64,000 bases of DNA from Euptelea pleiosperma. Taxonomy: Eukaryota > Streptophyta > Magnoliopsida > Ranunculales > Eupteleaceae. Positions 11,001 to 22,275 of the stretch are shown here, piece after piece (positions within the stretch are counted from its first letter, which is position 1; every line of letters begins with the position of its first letter). The stretch spans positions 12,952,138 through 13,016,137 of the forward strand of contig CM068544.1 in assembly GCA_035048495.1 (NCBI GenBank). Reading direction: 5' to 3'. The notes under the pieces were generated by a model. That model was not told the origin of the DNA, did no database searches, and saw only the letters and a list, made by a program, of their open reading frames with translations. The position numbers were made by a program, and so were the translations under genes.

Positions 11001-14000
11001 ATCTAAAGAGATCCAACGGTCCAATAGAAGATCTAACGGTGGAAAAACTATGTGAGATTGGATGGAGCTAGAGGAGAGAAGATTAGAGGTTAGATGATGG
11101 AGATTAGAGAGATCGGGGTGGTCGATTTGATGATCGAATGGTAGGATGAGAAGATCTAAGGGTCAGATGTTAAGGTCTATAGAGATGGAAATAGAAGAGA
11201 GAATTAGGAGAGAGGAGAGAGAAAATAATATAAAATAAAGGCAAAAGAGCTGGCGAAGGGTCTTAAAACCTGATCTTCAACATAGTCTTCAATCCACTTT
11301 ACCGATAGCTTAAGCCGTCATTTTATGTCATTTGGTGCGGCTTTGAATCACTTTGGCCCGTCTCTTGATCTTCAGCTTTGCCTTTCTCTCGGTTCTTTAT
11401 TTGGCTCTACGATCCTCTGACTTGACCCGTGAAACTAGAGTTTTTCCGCGTCGTTGGTTACGAAAACCCTAATTCCAACAAGATTTGTAATGTGATCCGA
11501 GCCTCAAAATTCTTGCAAAATTACAGGTTTGTATTGTGGAAAGTATGTCGGATATCGATCCGCACTCGGGGTTAGTATGTGCAAGTCAAGGACATGAAAT
11601 GATAGATTTTTTTTTGTTAGAAAAGCACGGAGAGATGAGAGTGGTGATTGAAATGGATTTTAAAACATATTTTTTTAATAGAGATATCATTATCAACAAA
11701 TAAAAAACAAGAAATATGAGAAACAAATCAAACTCTGAATATCAAGTAAACTTCTCCATTAATGCAAAAAAACAACAACCATCCATTACATTGAATCAAC
11801 ATTGAATTAATATCAAACTAAAAAGCAAATAAAAACTACTAAACTAGAAAGAGAAATAAGAGAGAGAAAGTGCTAGATAGATCTAGGGAGAGAGAAAAGA
11901 GTGGTGAGAACCAAACCTAGAGGGAAACCAGCCATGTGGTGAGCAAGAAGGATGATCGCTTAGTGGGTGTTGTGATGCTCCATGTGCATGATGGTCCTGC
12001 CATTAGAGTAGGCAGCAATACGAAGAACTACCAGTGCGTGGAGAATGTTGGAGTGCTTGGAGAGACGTGAAAGAAAAGAGCATTGCTGGTCGGCTTTGGA
12101 GCTTACTACGGCACTCAAAAGATGTTTGAGATCTGGCCAATGGTGATCGGAGGTGAGAGGCGCAGGTTCTTCATGGCCCAAAGAGAGTGCAGTCCGATAG
12201 ACGGAGAGAGATGATGGCTTGTGGAGGGGGAGATGTGTAGGTTGCAAACGCAGCACTGCTACGATGTGCAGCAGGGTATATTAGGAGTGGTGGTTGTGGC
12301 AGACCTGCAACTTGAGAGTTGCAGGTTGTATGGAGGACTGTGGGCGGTGATGGTGAAGATAGTGGAGGTGCTGATCTATGGGTTGGCAGCAAGGAGGCGA
12401 TGTGAAAGGGAGATGGAGGGCGCATGTGTTAATGGCGGCTAGGGAAGATGGGGGTGACATTCCAGTCAAGGGCGAGTTGGGGATGGCTAGCCTTAGAGGA
12501 GAAGATGGAGCGGTAGAGGTGAGGACGGCTTCTCATCTTCCTCTTCTCCCTTTCTTTTCCTTTTTTTTTTTGCTGTCTGAAAGTAGGATTTTTCCGCGTC
12601 GTTGGTTACGGAAACCCTAACTTCAACATATTTGTAATTTTTATCCGATTATCCTGCAAAATTGATAGATTTGTATAGGGATTCGTGTCGGATGTCGATC
12701 CGCACTCGGGATTAGTCGGGTTAGCGCGATAATGAACATAAAATGACGGGAATTTTGTAGAGAATGGAACATAATTTTATTCAAATCAACTTTATTCAAT
12801 CAAAATCGTCTTTTACAGCAAAAATCTAACAAAATAACTAAACTAGAAAGCATTTTTATAAGAGAGGGATGTAGAGAGAGAAAGAGGTTTTGAGAGAGAG
12901 AAACTAGAGAGAGAAAGTTGGAAAAATGTTAAAGAGAGAGAGAAAGTGGTAGAAGAAGAGAGAAATCTAATCCTAGAGAGAGGTCTAGAGAGAGAGAGAG
13001 AAATAGAGAGATAAAAAGAGAAAGAGAGGGAGAAAAATAGATGAACATGGAGAGAGAGAAAGATGAGAGAGAATGGTTTACCCTTGACATACTAACCCAT
13101 CACAGGAGTTGTTCGGCCCAAGAGTTGGTACCCTTTGTGATTCTTGGAGAAGATTTGCATGTGGTGGAGAAGAGTACCGGTGGTGATGTTCGATCCCAGG
13201 TAGACCAGCTTGCAAGGCATCGGTTAGAGGGATGAGCTCGTGGGTTCCTCTAAGGATGGATAGGTGTTGTAGGTTGACGAGGTGATGAAGGAGAAGGGAA
13301 GGGGTGGTGAAGTTGTGGTGGAGCTCTAGGCGGTATGCGCAGGAGGTGCGCTGGTGATCGGAAAAGAGAGAAGAAGAAGGAGGGCGGCGGTGCTCATGGG
13401 CTGGTGTTGTTGTGGCTTGTACGCCCGGAGTTGCAGACGTGGTGGTGATGACGACGAAGGAGATGGTCTGCAACTCATGCGGTGGGGGAAATGGGCAGCA
13501 CGGACTGCAAGCTTGCAGTCCGTTAGTTTTAGGCTGGTGTTGACGTGGTTGGAGCAACGGTTGACCGGTGATGACTGGCTCAAAACCAGTCCGTTAGTTG
13601 CAGGCGGTGGAGCCTAAATGAGAAGAGCCAATCCGGCTGGCAGTGGAGGCTGTAGTAGCTGCTGGTGGTGCAAGGGAAAGCACCGTGAAGAGAGAGAATG
13701 GAAAAAGATGGACCGGTAGGAGCGATTAGCGTGCTGCTGGTGTCAACACCATGAACACCGGAGTTGCAGACCTGCAACTCCGGTAAGGAAAAAAAAATAG
13801 AAGAAGAGAAGAGGAAGAAGAAGAAGAGAAGCCAGAAGAAAGAGAAGAGGAAGAAGAAGGAAGAGGAGGAAGAAGAGGAGAAGAAGGGGGGAAGAGAGGA
13901 CGTGCTGGCGGTGGTGGTGACGACGACGACCGGAGTTGCTGCCTGCAACTCCGGCGACTATGCAGAATAGGAAGAAGACGAAGAAGACGAAGAGGAGGGG

Positions 14001-14007
14001 GAAGAGG

Positions 14008-14065
14008 GAAAGAAGAAGAAGAAGAAGAAGAAGAAGAAGAAGAAGAAGAAGAAGAAGAAGAAGAG
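14008..14065. repeat. GAA trinucleotide microsatellite in LTR
   Basis: About 18 uninterrupted GAA units. The same position in the related LTRs also carries a GAA (or CTT) tract: about 29443-29480, 38274-38305 and 54297-54357. The tract is therefore an inherited LTR component of variable length. Confidence 0.9.
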
Positions 14066-14184
14066 GCCGGCGAACCAGTCCGGTGGTGGCTCGCCGGAGA
14101 TGAAGGGGCGGAGCAGAAGAGGAAGCAAAAAAAAATAGGAGGAGGAAGAGAGAGCTTGAGGGTTTTTCAACCCTCCCCTTAAGT

Positions 14185-14224
14185 AGAAACCGTGGGTTTC
14201 TACACTTAGAAACTCACGGTTTCT
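14185..14224. repeat. U3 inverted repeat, AGAAACCGTG hairpin
   Basis: Arms of 17 bp (14185-14201 and 14208-14224) match at 16 positions with a 6-base loop. The arm motif is AGAAACCGTGGGTTTCT. Equivalent hairpins are at 29644-29683 and 38469-38508 in the LTRs of the non-autonomous element. Confidence 0.85.
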
Positions 14225-17200
14225 AAAAAAATTCATTTTTTTTTTTTTTTTTCATTTTTTTTTTTTTTATTTTTTATTTTAATTTTAATTTTTGAAAAGT
14301 GATGTGGGTTACGGGCTTGGGCTCGTGGGCTATTTGGCCATGACCACCAGGCCAAAAGCTGATGCCACGTGTTGGCCAGTGGTTGGCCGAGAGAAGACGC
14401 CACGAGTCGGCCAGTGGTTGGCCAATGGGAATGCTCAAAATCGTGGGCCCAGAGTGCATCGGCCATGGGCCAGAAGGTAGGTGAGAAGGATAGTGGGCCA
14501 CTGGGCTCGATGGATGTGGGTTAGGGTGCGTTTGGTTGCCAGGGGAGAAAAATGCATTTTTCCCCTTGAAATACCCATCAAGGAAAGATGTATTTTCCTT
14601 TCTTCGGAAATCGAGCTCTACGCTCTCAGCCACGATCAATAATCTGAGGCATTACTCTACAATCAAACCTGCCTTAGGGACTGATATTTTACACTGGAGA
14701 TCGGGTGGTTGATAGGATGGATGATTGACTGATCAGTAGCATGATCGGATGGTCGGATGCATAGAATTGATAGATCACATGGCGATCTATAGAGATTCAA
14801 CGGCCCGATGGAAGATCCAACGGTCAAAAAGCTAAGGGAGATGAGACAGAGCCAATGAGCAGGAGGTCTGGGGTTAAGTCAATAGATTCGAGGACCGAGA
14901 AATGAAGAGAGAGAAAATAAGGAGAGATGAGAGAAAAAATATCAGAAAAAGTATTGGCAGAGGGTCATGAACCCTGGTTTTCCATTGTTCTTCACTTGAG
15001 CTTTGCCAGTAGAGCAGGCCATCATTTGATGTGGCTTTAAATGCTTTGGTCCTTCTCTTGGTTATCAGCTCTCCCGCTCTCGTGGTTCCTTGGGCCAGCT
15101 GTTCGATCCTCTTTTTCAACCCGTATTTGGCCCATATCTTCTAGTCATAGCCTGTTGGCTCTTTAAGCTTTGATAATGGGCTTTCATGATCGATCTAGGC
15201 CCGCAAGTCTCGAAAATCGTCCCATCGGGGTTTCCTGCGACAGAAGAAGCGCGTAATGAGACTTTATCAGAACGGCTTAATATCTAGACTTCCGAAAATG
15301 TGTTTAATGCATGCAAATATACCATTTCGTCCAGAAAAGTGTGTTTTACGCAATGAGATAGACTCTTACGTAGAAAAGTGGATAATTAGAGCGGTTTTAC
15401 GTAGGGGAGTGCGATAACGCTAACAGGATAAGTGCTTAAAATAAGCACTTTTGAGCGAATATCACTGTCTTGGACAAGTGAGAGAGAAAGAGAGGGCGAG
15501 ATGGTTGGCGGAGTAGTTGCAGTCCAGCTGTGGTGGCTGGAGGACTGGTGAACGGCAGGTGAGGTCGCCCAGATCTCCTCCTCCTTCCGTCTTCTCTCTT
15601 CTTCTTTTCTCTTTTTTCTTTTTTTGGTTTTTTTTGTGAAGAAAATGGGAACGGTTTTGAGTTTTTTTTTTGGGGTTGGCGGCTTGGGGGTTGTGAAGAT
15701 GTGGAAGAGGGAACAAGTAGAAAACGTGGGGGAGAGAGAGGAAGCTCCATGAGAGAGGAAAGTCCTCTCTTATAATGTTAATTTAGGGCGTCCATCTTGT
15801 AGGTGCGAGCTGTTGCTCCAAGTGTCAAAGAGATGGGCCCCACTTCAATGCCAACAAGTCTTTCTAGATCCGTCCCTTGCTGCCTTCTTTCTTCCATTTT
15901 ATCATAGCAACTTTCCTTCTTTTGATCAACATCCAGCCCATATATTATTTTAGAAAGCTTTCTTTTCTTTTCAAAAGCCAACCTAATTTTACCAATAATC
16001 TCCAATTTTTAGAAAAGGCTACCACCGTCTCTCACAAAGAACCTAAAACCACCTTGCTTTTATAGAAAATTCTTTCCTTCTCTCTTGAATTAATGCAAAG
16101 GACTTTCCTTTTAATTGGACCATCCACCATCCCACTTGTTTATCAATTATGGTCAACCACCTTCACAATTTACTTTTATACACCGTATAACATCTTTTCT
16201 CTTTTTTTTTTTTTTTTTTTCTTAAATCGTCATTTTACTTTGTTTGGTACCCAAACAACCCATTGGTCCAACATCGGCCCAGCAACTTGTTCGGTGGTTT
16301 AACCTTGGTCCACATGTCTAGGCTTTGTGTACCGATATGTCTTTGCCATTCAAATACCATCACATTGCTTATATGGTCAAGCAACTTGTGTCTTGAAGTT
16401 CAAAACCCAGCCTTGGCCCACAACTTGGTTCACATGTTGGCCCACCACCCATCCCACTTCTTCATGCTTCCAAAAGGTTTAACATTTTTCCAAATCTTCA
16501 TTCTTGAGTCAGCCCTTAGTGGCTCCATTTTCGTGGCCCACATATACTCTGTCGACAAGCTCGCTCTTGGCTTTTGTGATTGATTGGGGGATTATCGACA
16601 CATCTTGGGCCCCTAGAACTGTTCCGATAGGGTTCCTTGGTTTACTGACTCGGCTCATTGATCCAGTTGATCTCTTCTAGATTGATAGAAGCTTCTGGGG
16701 TTGATCGTGGGCCCGCTAGTCTCGAGACTCTTCCGATCGGGTTTTCTGCAATAATGAAAAACTCGTAATCAAAACGACTTAATATCTAGACTTCTTAGAA
16801 TGTGTTTAATTCATGCAAATATACCATTTCGTCCAGAAAAATATATTCTACGCAACAGAAGAGACTCTTACGTAGAAAAGTGGATAAATAGAGCAGTTTT
16901 ACGTAGGAGATTGTGATAACACTTAGAGGATAATAGTGAAAAATATACAATTTTAAGCGAATATCAACCCGTATTTGGCTTGTATCTTCTAGTCATAGCC
17001 TGCTAGCTCTTTAAGCTTTGATAGTGGCCTTCTATGATTAATCGTGGGCCCGTAAGTCTCGAGAATAGCCCAATCGAGTTTCCTATAAGAGAAAAGCGCG
17101 TAATGAGACTCAATCAAAATGGCTTCATATCTAAAATTCTAGAAATGTGTTTAATGCATGCAAATATACCATGTCGTCCAGAAAAGTGTATTCTACATAA

Positions 17201-17310
17201 TGAAAGAGACTCTTACGTAGAAAAGTGAATAAATAGAAAAGTTTTACGTAGGAGAGTGCGATAACACTAAAGGATAATGGCTTAAAATAAGCACTTTTAA
17301 TCAAATATCA

Positions 17311-17555
17311 AGGAACAATGGATAATTGATGAAACAGATCAGAGAGTGGCTCTTCTAGTAGACAGGGTCATGCCAAGTCATCCAAGGAAAGTTAGAAAAA
17401 GATCTAAAGGGGAAGGTGTGCCTATTGATATAAGGTTCTGCTCAATTTGCAGAAGAAGAGGACACAACCGCAAGACTTGTGCTAAGATACAGCCAGAAGA
17501 TAGACCATATGTTTGTCCTGCCCTTGAACCATATTTTACAAGAGATAATTATTAA
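17311..17555 (+). pseudogene. MULE (MURA/FAR1-type) transposase C-terminal fragment
   Basis: The open frame ending at 17555 contains CSICRRRGHNRKTC, a CX2CX4HX4C zinc knuckle of the type found at the C-terminus of plant Mutator-like (MURA) transposases and FAR1-related proteins. A basic stretch (RKVRKRSK) precedes it and an acidic/aromatic tail follows. The catalytic DDE core and SWIM part are missing because the Athila-type LTR edge at 17310 truncates the frame on the left. It converges tail to tail with the Ulp1-type pseudogene on the minus strand, an arrangement that fits one mobile element. It could instead be an unrelated zinc-knuckle protein tail, but the context favours a MULE. Confidence 0.65.
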
Positions 17556-17704
17556 ACTTGTTAAAAATCGCAAGTTATGACAAGTATTAAACTTGTTAAG
17601 AATTGCAAGTTATGAAACTTGACAATTATTTCATATGGATGTTGTCATCTCTAGTGTGTAATAAGTAGCTCTCGATCTACTTGTTATGTTCTAATACATC
17701 AAGA
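17556..17704. repeat. Short direct duplication after the transposase fragment
   Basis: A unit of about 35 bp around TTAAACTTGTTAAAAATCGC and CAAGTTATGA occurs twice in tandem (17550-17585 and 17586-17620). No gene is visible. Confidence 0.5.
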
Positions 17705-18268
17705 TGAAAACAGACTACAAGACGAAAATAGACGACGTACAATTAGAAAGCAAATGATAGACATAGAGAAAACAGACGACAGACATAGAGAAAACAGATG
17801 ACATACAAGACGAAAATAGACGACATACAAGACGAAAACAAACGACATACAAAGACGAAAACTGATGACAAACATAGAGAAAACAGACGACAAACATAGA
17901 GAAAACAGACGACATACAAGACGAAAATAAACGACAGACATAAATAAAACAGACGACAGACAAGACGAAAACAAACGACATACAAAGATGGAAACATATG
18001 ACAGACATAGAGAAAATAAATGACAGACATAGAGAAAACAGACGACATACAAACGAAAATAGACAACATAAAAGATGAAAATAGATGACAGACATAGAGA
18101 AAATATAATACAGACATAGAGAAAATAGACAACATACAAGACGAAAACAGACGACAGAAAAGATGAAAATAGACGACAGACAGAGAAAACAAACGACATA
18201 CAAAACGAAAACAGACGACAGACATAGAAAAAACAGACGACATACAAGACGAAAACAGAAGATAGACA
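17705..18268. repeat. 22-bp minisatellite array 1
   Basis: About 25 degenerate copies of a 22-bp unit. Typical core words are GACGACAGACATAGAGAAAA and GACGACATACAAGACGAAAA. The array lies downstream of the Ulp1-type gene's stop. All three minus-strand frames are open across it for 182-184 codons, because the T-rich complement has few stops and 22 is not a multiple of three. The encoded strings are Ser/Phe/Leu/Val/Cys-rich and are most likely not real proteins. Confidence 0.9.
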
Positions 18269-19900
18269 AGAAGAGACATAGTATAGAACATTAGAAAAGA
18301 GATGACAGAAAATAGGTTATTTTGTCATTGAAAGGAGCAAATGTTGGTGCTCAAAATCGTACATTTTGTTACAATACATCATTTGAATGTTTTATATTTT
18401 GTTACAATACATCAAAGAATTTGAATGTTATACAATGCCATCCGTCCAGTCGTCAATCCTCGCCCAAATTCAATAAGTCAGATGCGATTCTAAACCGCAT
18501 TTCTTGTCCATCATTTAGTTTTAGATTCCTACGCCTCAATATGCAGTCGGCGAAAGCAAGGAGATATACACTACAATCATGATTGTTTGTTTGTTTTGGT
18601 GTGTTCGTCACAATCTCAAATGCCCACTTCTTATCTAGATCCTCTCCGGATAGCAGTACAATAGGCATCTTGGGAGCATAAAAGATATTGCTTCGGCGAT
18701 ATCATCATATTTGGATTCAGTGAGGGAATCAAGGATAGTAACCTTATAGTTCTTCACTGAAGCTAACGCCAAGATCCAGTGATCGTGATCTTTATTGACC
18801 GAAATAAAGAATTCCCTACAATCAAGTGGATTGTATTCGGCTAGAAGTTGATTTTCCAATAGTGGATCAATAAAGCTGATGATGTCATCTCCTTTCTTAT
18901 GCCTCTTATACTCTACAGCTATCTTTTCCTGTAAATAGTTTGTGACCACTTGAATAATGGTATAAATACAGAATAATAAGAAGGGTAATATGAATATCAG
19001 TACTTACGTAGAAATAGGAATCTACAAAATGTGATTTAAGTGAGACATCTTGATCTATGCGCAATCGAGAAAGAAGTGACAGGTAGGAATTGACCAACTG
19101 CAAACACGTACCAAAGTTAGTATAAACAGATGACAGTTTAATGTTAAAGAGATGAGAGACTATCACCAAAGCACCATACTTACATCTCCATCTAGTCAAT
19201 CCTTCCCTTGAAGTGTCTTGAAGGAAGAATACGAGATATAATCCATATTTCCAAAATGCTTCATAATTGTCTCAGATTTACCTAATTTCTCCATTTTTGT
19301 GCACAAGAGATATGCCTCAGAAACCTGTTTCTTCTCCACCTTTGAACATTCCCAGTCTAGGAATGAGGTTGCCAACAGGATGTTGATCCTTTGGTTCACT
19401 GATTCCTGGATGGAAACTTCTTCGACGCCGCTTATTTTTTTCTCTCTTTTCTTTCTAATATTATAGAGATGACAGGATAATAAAAGATGACATACGAATA
19501 GATATATTACACAATAGATGATGACAGGATAAGCAATAATGTTAGGCTTATATAACAGCTGACAAGATAAGTCTACTAACGTCCTATTTTAAACTTAACA
19601 TCTTTTGTCTTCGACACCACCACCTTTTTTTTCTTTTCCTTGTCTGCCTTCTTTTGCTTCCTCTGCCTTCTTCGACACCACAACCTTCCTTCTCTCCTCC
19701 TCCTCCTTCCTTCTCTCATCTTCTTCCGCCTTCCTTCTCTCATCTTCCTTTACCTTTATGTTCTCTTCTTCCTCCGCCTTCCTAGTCTCCTCCTCCGCCT
19801 TCCTTCTCTCTTCCTTAGCCTTCCTCTCTTCATCCTCCGCCTTCCTTCTCTCTTCCTCAGCCTTCCTCTCTTCATCCTCCGCCTTTCTTCTCTCTTCCTC

Positions 19901-21474
19901 TGCTTAAAATTCCACTAGTCCGTTCTCTTTAACTCAATATACCTAGAGGGGGGGTTGATTAGGTATTTAAAATTATTTATACCTACACAGTTTTACTGGT
20001 CTATGGTAAGGGATAAAAATCATATGCCTTAGTTGTTTGATAAAAGATTATCACAACCGACTCAAATTAAATATACCTTCGTGGTATATTTTCTTTTGTC
20101 GTCTGACCTAATCAGAATAGATTGCGGAATACAAACAAACAATCGCACAAACAAGAGATTTTTACATGGAAACCTTAGCCAAGGAAAAACCATGGGACCA
20201 CGTCCATACGAAAAGTATTACTAACTGAAAAGTTAAATGAAACAAAGGTTAACTACGCAGCACCGTTGCAAATATAGCTTCCAACCTTAGCCAAGGCCTA
20301 CTCCCGTTGCGTCCACGTCCTCTAAATCAACGCTACGAAGCCACACGCGCCCTTCTAGCCAAGAAGCCTTGTCCGCTTGTTCAGTTTGGTACACCCCAAA
20401 CCTACCGTCAATCAGCTCCTCTAATCTTAATTCTCAACACTCCCACCTTTGTAGAAGGTGAAGGATTCAGTACACCTTGAACCCTAGGTTGCTCAATGGT
20501 GTTGAGTCACACTGGTACACTCAGGCTACTAGGTCAAATATAGAAGTGGAAGACCTAAGCTGAGGAAAAGATCAAGCACTTGGCTTTGATCAAGAAGAGA
20601 ACAAGCTCACAAGATGTGAACGGAAAACAAGCTTCTTGCTCTTCGAATGGACACTCTAATAAATAAAACCTTTACTTCTCTCTCTTGAAGATTGAGTCAC
20701 TCTGTGTCTCTGTGTGTATTTAGAGAAGGCATAGAAGGGTTGTATTTATAGAATTCCAAGACCTTGAGTCGTGCAGAACGTGGGATAATGGAACCAAGAA
20801 TTTTGGATCTGATAAGGTCCAATTCTGTGCATGGTCCAATTGATTGTACACTGGGTCCAATCGATTGGGCCATGTCCAATCGATTGAGGATAAGTGTCCA
20901 ATCGATTGGGCTCAATAAGATTTATGTTCCGAAGGCTCCAATCGATTACACAGAGGTCTCCAATCGATTTGACTCAAATAAGTTTCTGTTCCGAAGGCTC
21001 CAATCGATTTCACAGAGTCTCTAATTAATTGGGCTGAAATAAGTTTATGTCCGGAAGACTCCAATCGATCAGAGTCTCAAATCGATTGGGCTATGTCCAA
21101 TCGATTAGGGATAAGTGTCTAATAGATTGGACTATCCCATTAGTCAATTTTATTGACTTAGACTCGGGTCAGTCCAATGACTAAGTTTGACCAATATATT
21201 TTGTTTAATTTAGCAAATTCCTATGGCCACTAAGTCACTTACCTTCCTAATCGAGCGTACACGATCGTTAATTGACAAATCGGTAGTTACTCAGATGACT
21301 CCTATCGTCAACCGTCTGATTCTTACTGTCTCTGTCTTTTAGTCTTCACATAGTTGGTGAAGTATGCTTACTACGACATCTCCATACTACACATGTGCTC
21401 GTAGGAACAGTTACAAGAATGTTTTTATGTCAAACGGAATCTTTGCCAAATTGAATATGAAAATATTCCTTACA
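19901..21474 (-). mobile_element. Probable Ty1/copia-type solo LTR
   Basis: It interrupts the coiled-coil coding sequence, which resumes on both sides. Read on the minus strand it begins TGTAAGGAATATT and ends about TTTTAAGCA. It contains CCATGGTTTTTCCTTGGC, TTTCCATGTAAAAATCTC and, near the end, AACCCCCCCTCTAGGTATAT, features I associate with LTRs of Maximus/SIRE-type copia elements. No clear target duplication was found, so the exact edges are approximate. It contains about ten copies of the palindromic motif CCAATCGATTGG or variants (20830-21130). It has no coding sequence. Confidence 0.55.
20830..21130. repeat. Reiterated CCAATCGATTGG motif cluster
   Basis: About ten perfect or near-perfect occurrences, many followed by GGGCT or GACTC and spaced about 25-40 bp. 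The perfect motif is a 12-bp palindrome. The cluster lies in the upstream (U3-like) half of the copia-type LTR. Confidence 0.8.
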
Positions 21475-22094
21475 CTGCCTTCCTTTTCTCTTCATCCTCC
21501 CCCACCTTCTCTTTTCCTCTTCCACCTTCCTATCTTCTTCAGCCTTCATTTTTTCTTCCTCCTCCAACCTCCTCTCTTCTTTAGCATTCCTTTTCTCTTC
21601 CTCCTCCACCCTCATCTCTTGTTAGCCTTCCTATTCTCCTGTGATTTCTTTTGCATGTTCTTTTTCCAACTCATTTTTAGAGTTTTATCTTTAGCAAGCC
21701 GGTTGGGTTGTTTTCTCTTGCGCAAGTCCGTAACAAGCTCGGATGACATCTGCCCAGTTTTCCTCTTCGCTGTTTTCTTGGGCTTCTTATTAAAATTGAA
21801 TATATCATCCGGCATTACAAGGCTCCCAGAAAGTAGGCTCCGGATAAAAAAATGGATTATCATCTCCATGAGGGACTTTTTAAAGATCCACCCTAATTGG
21901 AGTACCAGTTTTCCTCCTTAAAGTAGAGTAGGGGCCAATCTGCTCAAGTTTCCTCTTGCTTGGACCTGGTTTCTTCATTGGAGCATTCTCCAAAGAACGC
22001 TTCGCTATGCTTTGAAACTCATCATGTCTTTTCAAAATCGAGATGATATCATTGACCTTCGACAGAAGCACGTTATATTGCTGTAACAAAAATA

Positions 22095-22275
22095 GTGATA
22101 TCAAGACGGAAACAGACGATATACAAGATGAAAACAGACGACAGAAAAGACAAAAATAGACGATACACAAGACAAAAACAGACGACAGACAAGATGAAAA
22201 CAGACGACAGAAAATAAAAATAGACGATATACAAGACAAAAATAGATGACAGACAAGACGAAAACAGACAACAGA
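22095..22275. repeat. 22-bp minisatellite array 2, intronic
   Basis: About eight copies of the 22-bp unit (core GACGATATACAAGATGAAAA). The array fills an intron of the Ulp1-type gene whose donor (GAT|GTAAGT) is at 22307 and whose acceptor (GTTACAG) ends at 22081. Confidence 0.85.

Larger units (their letters stand above)
12578..15464 (-). mobile_element. Solo LTR with TSD CTGTC, nested in a solo LTR
   Basis: It starts TGAAAGTAGG at 12578 and ends GCGAATATCA at 15464, 2,887 bp in all. It is flanked by CTGTC (12573-12577 and 15465-15469). It belongs to the same LTR subfamily as 27688-30879: both have TTGGCCAGTGGTTGGCC blocks, a GAA microsatellite, CCGGAGTTGC hairpins and the AGAAACCGTG hairpin at 14185-14224. 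No internal sequence is present. Confidence 0.9.
11430..16966 (-). mobile_element. Solo LTR with TSD ACCCG, itself interrupted
   Basis: It starts TGAAACTAG at 11430 and ends GCGAATATCA at 16966. Both edges are flanked by ACCCG (11425-11429 and 16967-16971). Removing the inner solo LTR and one TSD leaves about 2.6 kb, a normal LTR length for this family. No internal region remains, as expected after LTR-LTR recombination. The host sequence rejoins as CTTGACCCG|TATTTGGC, which is the family LTR sequence. Confidence 0.85.
4458..17310 (-). mobile_element. Old reduced Athila-type retrotransposon relic (minus)
   Basis: In minus orientation this has the parts of an Athila-type element: an LTR (about 8095-17310, containing two younger solo LTRs), a leader (about 6600-8094), a tiny relic of the coding region (about 6181-6600) and a 3' non-coding region (4458-6180). 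Each part aligns by eye with the young non-autonomous element at 27688-39703, for example the AACCAGCATATTGCC block next to the 3' LTR. The coding region is even shorter than in that element. The 3' LTR is missing, and a CACTA-like end occupies its place. The primer site between leader and LTR is deleted: leader AGGGTTT near 8090 runs straight into LTR sequence. The right end (TATCA at 17310) abuts a MULE transposase fragment. Confidence 0.75.
8095..17310 (-). repeat. 5' LTR of the relic, interrupted by nested solo LTRs
   Basis: The low-coordinate edge carries the family's LTR 3' end in degraded form (GTGTCGTCAATTCGGAAACC, then GTCGGATGTCAATCCGCACTC). The high-coordinate edge carries the family's LTR start (minus TGATATTTGATTAAAAGTGC, at 17310). 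It is interrupted between 11429 and 16972 by the solo LTR 11430-16966 and its target duplication. Without it, the LTR is about 3.6 kb. Divergence from the other family LTRs is high, so this is the oldest insertion. The open frames inside it are by-products of GA-rich and TGC-rich sequence and not genes. Confidence 0.7.

Noticed and set aside
17705..18268. CRISPR-like array
   Set aside because: The repeats are degenerate, with no unique spacers, in a plant nuclear context; it is a simple minisatellite.
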